Below are positions 7,797 to 10,000 of a stretch of DNA of 10,000 nt, piece by piece. The translations under genes were made by a program, and so were the position numbers. This DNA is from Rheinheimera sp. GTDB taxonomy: Bacteria; Pseudomonadota; Gammaproteobacteria; Enterobacterales; Alteromonadaceae. Position 1 is the first letter of the stretch. Each line of letters starts with the position of its first letter. The stretch spans positions 1 to 10,000 of the forward strand of contig NZ_JAIWOI010000152.1 of assembly GCF_020217005.1 (NCBI RefSeq), written 5' to 3'. The notes beneath the pieces are model-generated. The model saw nothing but the letters and a program-made list of their open reading frames with translations, was not told where the DNA came from and did no database searches.

Positions 7797-9007
7797 TATT
7801 CATCTCGAAGAACTTCTGCTGGTTGTACTTGGACTGCACGCCATGCTGGATAAACCACAGCCAATGCCGTCAGCACTAAAGCGCAGACTATGATAAAGAA
7901 AATTTGCACTGGCTGAATATCGACTGGTAAAGCCACACCTGCAACCACACTAATGCCCAACACCGATAAAATACCGTTCAGTTGCCAGGCGACCAGAATG
8001 CCTGCTACAGCTCCACTTAAGGTCCCCAACAGACCATTATTCATACCTTGCACTGCAAAAACGCTGAAAAGTTGAGTATCTGTCATGCCCTGTGTTTTTA
8101 AAATCGCCACTTCACGTTGTTTTTCAGTCACCATCATCACCAGCGCTGAGACAATATTAAAAGCCGCCACAGCGACGATCAGTAATAACATCAGCCACAT
8201 CATGGCTTTTTCCATAGCAACGGCAGAGAATAACTTGCCATGACTATCACGCCAGTCGCTGACTTTCGCCACAGCAGGAAACTCTGTCAACTTATCGGCC
8301 AGGGCTGGAGCCGCAAATGGCTCAGCTAAACTTAACCGCCACTGTGGCGCTGCTTTGGTTTTGCTACCAAGCCGCTGAAGATCAGGTAAATGTAGTAATG
8401 CGACAGCATTATCTACCTCTGAGCCTGTATTGATAATGCCCGTTACAGTAAAAAGCCGCTGCCGTGGTAACCAGCCCATAGGTGTAAAACTGCCGCCTTC
8501 AGCCAGCAACAAACGTATTTGCTGACCAGGTCCTACCTTCAATTCATCGGCCAGACCGGCGCCTAAAATCACTGAATAAGGCTGTTTCGTTAAATCAGAC
8601 CAATCCCCAGTTACCAGAGATTGCTGCAAAAAGGCAGGGATTTGTTTGGGCTCAATACCTTGTAACAAAACAGCCGTCAACTGACCCGGACTCTGGGCCA
8701 GCGCTTCGAGCTGCAAATAAGGCGTCACCTGCACAATTTGTGGGTACTGTTGTTGCAGGGTCGCAAGATCCAGCTGTTGAGTCGTATCACTTTGCACTAT
8801 TAAATGCGGGATCACGCCTAAGATGCGTTTTTTAAGCTCGGCCTCAAAACCATTCATGACCGAGCTGACAATAGTCAGCGCCATCACGCCTAAAAATATA
8901 CCTGTGACAGAAAACAAGGTGATAAAAGATAAAAAGCCATGGCCTTTCCGGCTTTGGCTGTAACGCAAACCAATACGGACACTCAGAGGGAATTGCAGGC
9001 TTTTCAC
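7796..9007 (-). CDS. lolC: Lipoprotein-releasing ABC transporter membrane subunit LolC
   Basis: LolC is the LolCDE subunit that recruits the periplasmic carrier LolA. The 403-aa protein (E. coli about 399) has the FtsX/MacB-like layout. Membrane segments lie at about 26-50, 268-292, 318-345 and 367-390, with a periplasmic domain between the first two. MNGFE (51-55) and VTEKQREVAILKTQGM (293-308) are conserved family stretches. The sequence SFTPMGWLPRQRLF (173-186) matches the LolA-binding hook of E. coli LolC, including the Pro pair and the following Gln-Arg. LolE here lacks it, so this is a true LolC/LolE pair rather than a LolF homodimer. The start is GTG at 9007-9005, with GGAAG close upstream; no better in-frame start is visible. 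It is the first gene of the operon, behind a good promoter at 9043-9071. Confidence 0.94.
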   Translation of the reverse strand: MKSLQFPLSVRIGLRYSQSRKGHGFLSFITLFSVTGIFLGVMALTIVSSVMNGFEAELKKRILGVIPHLIVQSDTTQQLDLATLQQQYPQIVQVTPYLQLEALAQSPGQLTAVLLQGIEPKQIPAFLQQSLVTGDWSDLTKQPYSVILGAGLADELKVGPGQQIRLLLAEGGSFTPMGWLPRQRLFTVTGIINTGSEVDNAVALLHLPDLQRLGSKTKAAPQWRLSLAEPFAAPALADKLTEFPAVAKVSDWRDSHGKLFSAVAMEKAMMWLMLLLIVAVAAFNIVSALVMMVTEKQREVAILKTQGMTDTQLFSVFAVQGMNNGLLGTLSGAVAGILVAWQLNGILSVLGISVVAGVALPVDIQPVQIFFIIVCALVLTALAVVYPAWRAVQVQPAEVLRDE

Positions 9008-9017
9008 AGACTTCCAC

Positions 9018-9047
9018 TTGGGTTGGTGAAGAAATTGCTGCGATAAT
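9018..9047 (+). promoter_or_regulatory. Possible promoter for the PilZ-like gene
   Basis: TTGGGT (9018-9023) and GATAAT (9042-9047) have an 18-bp spacer, with a -10 match of 5/6 but a weak -35. The -10 hexamer overlaps the lolC -10 on the other strand, so the two promoters would compete or share a regulator. Support is weaker than for the lolC promoter. Confidence 0.35.
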
Positions 9048-9057
9048 AGTGATTATC
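9042..9057. promoter_or_regulatory. Palindromic operator-like site between lolC and the PilZ-like gene
   Basis: GATAATagtgATTATC is a perfect 6-bp inverted repeat around a 4-bp centre. It covers the predicted -10 hexamers of both divergent genes. Such a position would suit a dimeric repressor acting on both, but the symmetry may simply reflect two facing -10 boxes. No known regulator consensus is claimed. Confidence 0.3.
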
Positions 9058-9071
9058 CGTTAAGGTTACAA
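9043..9071 (-). promoter_or_regulatory. Sigma70-type promoter for the lolCDE operon
   Basis: The minus strand has TTGTAA (9071-9066) and TATTAT (9048-9043) separated by exactly 17 bp. Matches to TTGACA and TATAAT are 4/6 and 5/6. It lies about 35 bp upstream of the lolC GTG, giving a short leader. This is the best promoter match I found in the window; the transcription start is not known. Confidence 0.6.
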
Positions 9072-9093
9072 GCTTGCTACCCGAGGTATCCTT

Positions 9094-9735
9094 ATGCAAC
9101 AGCCAGGCAATACAAACTTAGCCGCAGAATTGGCAGACGAATTTGCGGACTACTTTCAGATTGAACATCAGACGACTGTAAATTTAGTGCCATTTTTAGA
9201 TCCTTTGCCTGATCAGGATGGCTTTTTACGTCTTATTCCTGATGCTTTTAAAATGACCAGCGAATTGAGTCAGTTAAATAACTCCTCTATCCGCACTTTT
9301 AACGCAATTAAAGATTTATCTTCTGATTTGGCGCTTTATTTGCAACAACAAGCCCGTAAATTAGACGCTCTGACTCACTATGTATTGCGCTCACAAGATG
9401 ATCCGAAACAACGTTTTCATACTTTTAGCTATGGTGGTTCAGGCGTTCAGGTCTGGATGGAACAACAGGTCGAGGCCGGTCAGCTGTACGAAGTAAAACT
9501 GTTTTTGGATAATAATGACGGTGCCCTATTCTGCCTGGGTCAAGTGTTGGAAGTGATTGAGCAACAAAGCTCAGAAGCTGAGCCAAAACCAAACTATCTG
9601 GTCAAAATTTTGTTTCGACGTATTCGGGATGAAGACAGAGATATGGTCGTCAGAGCCAGCCTGCATGAGCAGTCCAGACAACTAAAACGCAAGGCAGAAC
9701 AACGCCAGTTGCAAGCGCAGCAAAGCCAGCAGTAG
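9094..9735 (+). CDS. PilZ-like domain protein with degenerate ligand motif
   Basis: This 213-aa soluble protein has no signal peptide or membrane segment. PilZ domains bind cyclic di-GMP through an RxxxR motif and a later (D/N)xSxxG. Residues 109-118 read HTFSYGGSGV, followed by an alternating strand pattern (VWMEQQVEAGQLYEVKLFL and LFCLGQVLEV), which resembles the beta-barrel part of PilZ. However, the Asp/Asn position is Thr110, and before it are Arg99 and Arg107, eight residues apart instead of RxxxR. The N-terminal 95 residues are helical-looking and unlike classical PilZ. The C-terminus (180-213) is a charged, Gln-rich likely coiled coil (SRQLKRKAEQRQLQAQQSQQ). GAGGT at 9083-9087 sits 6 nt before the ATG. 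A PilZ gene between lolC and mfd is, as I recall, seen in related marine gammaproteobacteria. The family call is moderate and its job is unknown. Confidence 0.68.
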   Translation: MQQPGNTNLAAELADEFADYFQIEHQTTVNLVPFLDPLPDQDGFLRLIPDAFKMTSELSQLNNSSIRTFNAIKDLSSDLALYLQQQARKLDALTHYVLRSQDDPKQRFHTFSYGGSGVQVWMEQQVEAGQLYEVKLFLDNNDGALFCLGQVLEVIEQQSSEAEPKPNYLVKILFRRIRDEDRDMVVRASLHEQSRQLKRKAEQRQLQAQQSQQ

Positions 9736-9768
9736 ATATCCCCTTCGTAACTGAAGCTGCTGCTTTTT
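9722..9768 (+). terminator. Possible terminator after the PilZ-like gene
   Basis: AAAGC-(c)-AGCAG at the very end of the gene can pair with CTGCTGCTTT at 9757-9766. The loop contains a small CTTC/GAAG stem, and the hairpin runs into TTTTT. The stem has a bulge and some of the U-run is inside it, so strength is uncertain. It overlaps the left end of the repeat-like element at 9737. Confidence 0.4.
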
Positions 9769-9815
9769 AGACGGCGCGTGTTTGCCCCACTGCGACGTTA
9801 ATTACTTTGGGTATA
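9737..9815. repeat. MITE-like element with imperfect terminal inverted repeats
   Basis: The segment begins TATCCCC and ends GGGTATA. Comparing the first 27 bases with the reverse complement of the last 27 gives 16 matches, strongest at the tips and in GTAA. TAGAT occurs at both margins (9733-9737 and 9814-9818), which could be a target duplication. It has no coding capacity. The right end is nearly repeated at 7707-7730. Small palindromic intergenic elements with TATACCC-like tips are widespread in gammaproteobacteria. Whether this one is multi-copy cannot be seen here. Confidence 0.5.
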
Positions 9816-9847
9816 GATTGGACTGTGTTAAAACTAAATCAAACAAC

Positions 9848-9873
9848 AGACCGTACTAACATGCGGTCTTTTT
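9848..9873 (+). terminator. Rho-independent terminator upstream of mfd
   Basis: AGACCG (9848-9853) pairs with CGGTCT (9864-9869), extended inward by a G:U and an A:T pair to leave a 6-nt loop. TTTT and A follow directly. It ends 23 bp before the mfd ATG. It most likely ends transcription from the PilZ-like gene, leaving mfd to its own promoter or to readthrough. No good promoter hexamers are visible in the rest of the 161-bp gap. Confidence 0.65.
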
Positions 9874-9896
9874 ATAACGAGTAAAGAATTTCCCTG

Positions 9897-10000
9897 ATGA
9901 TCCGCATTGATGCATTACCAGCCCCCTCCTCCAGCTCAGATTTGAAACAATGGGGCCGCCTGTTTGGCGCCGCCTTACCCTGGTCTATTTACCAGCTATA
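9897..10000 (+). CDS. mfd: Transcription-repair coupling factor Mfd, 5' end only
   Basis: The frame opens with ATG at 9897 and runs off the window after 34 codons (MIRIDALPAPSSSSDLKQWG...). The stretch KQWGRLFGAALPWSIYQL resembles the start of the N-terminal UvrB-homology region of Mfd, where a W/L-G-x-L-x-GAA pattern precedes a helix. Mfd is about 1,150 aa; it removes RNA polymerase stalled at lesions and recruits UvrA. Context agrees, since mfd lies near lolCDE in E. coli and directly beyond the PilZ-like gene in related genomes as I recall. No strong SD is visible (AAAGAA about 8 nt upstream). With so little sequence, the call rests on a short match plus synteny. Confidence 0.7.
   Translation, partial: MIRIDALPAPSSSSDLKQWGRLFGAALPWSIYQL

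Noticed and set aside
5770..9007. MacB/FtsX-type or LolF-type transporter instead of LolCDE
   Set aside because: Two distinct membrane subunits are present, one with the LolA-binding hook motif and one with LolE-specific sequence near the last membrane segments.
9776..9850. Possible small RNA gene between a promoter-like TATAGA and the terminator at 9848
   Set aside because: No -35 box lies at proper spacing from TATAGA (the nearest TTGCCC is 24 bp away), and the TATA is better explained as the tip of the inverted-repeat element.
1..10000. Prophage, defence island, CRISPR array or novel multi-gene system
   Set aside because: All long genes belong to recognised core families in familiar order, no direct-repeat array or integrase is seen, and codon use looks even across the window.

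Overview
The window looks like core chromosome of a gammaproteobacterium. The order comEC-msbA-lpxK-Trm112-like matches the enterobacterial ycaI-msbA-lpxK-ycaR block. The lolC-lolD-lolE operon beside mfd is also typical of the class. The protein sequences and the PilZ-family gene between lolC and mfd suggest the Rheinheimera/Alishewanella or Alteromonadales-like branch. That placement is inference; there is no rRNA or species marker to confirm it.

Layout. At 1-5204, on the minus strand, lies a tightly packed envelope operon transcribed right to left: comEC (competence DNA channel), msbA (lipid A-core flippase), lpxK (lipid A 4'-kinase) and a Trm112-like protein cut by the left window edge. 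lpxK and the Trm112-like gene start inside the stop codons of the genes before them. At 5230-5763, on the plus strand, a small DUF2062 membrane protein diverges from comEC. It converges on the lol operon, with an 11-bp perfect hairpin over the junction. At 5770-9007, on the minus strand, lies lolC-lolD-lolE, which extracts lipoproteins from the inner membrane. lolD and lolE overlap, but lolC and lolD are separated by an unusual hairpin-rich gap. At 9094-9735, on the plus strand, is a PilZ-like protein with a degenerate ligand motif, divergent from lolC. From 9897, on the plus strand, is the beginning of mfd (transcription-repair coupling factor), cut by the right edge.

The genes form two outer-membrane biogenesis modules, one for LPS lipid A phosphorylation and export and one for lipoprotein release. 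Each is built around an ABC transporter. Accessory genes (comEC, DUF2062, PilZ-like, mfd) surround them. No tRNA, rRNA, CRISPR array, transposase or prophage gene is visible, and no gene is visibly broken.

The least ordinary material is in the intergenic DNA. The PilZ-mfd gap holds a roughly 79-bp segment with imperfect terminal inverted repeats (TATCCCC...GGGTATA). A piece related to one of its ends lies in the lolC-lolD gap in the opposite orientation. Together they suggest a small non-coding dispersed repeat family. I saw no convincing previously undescribed multi-gene system.
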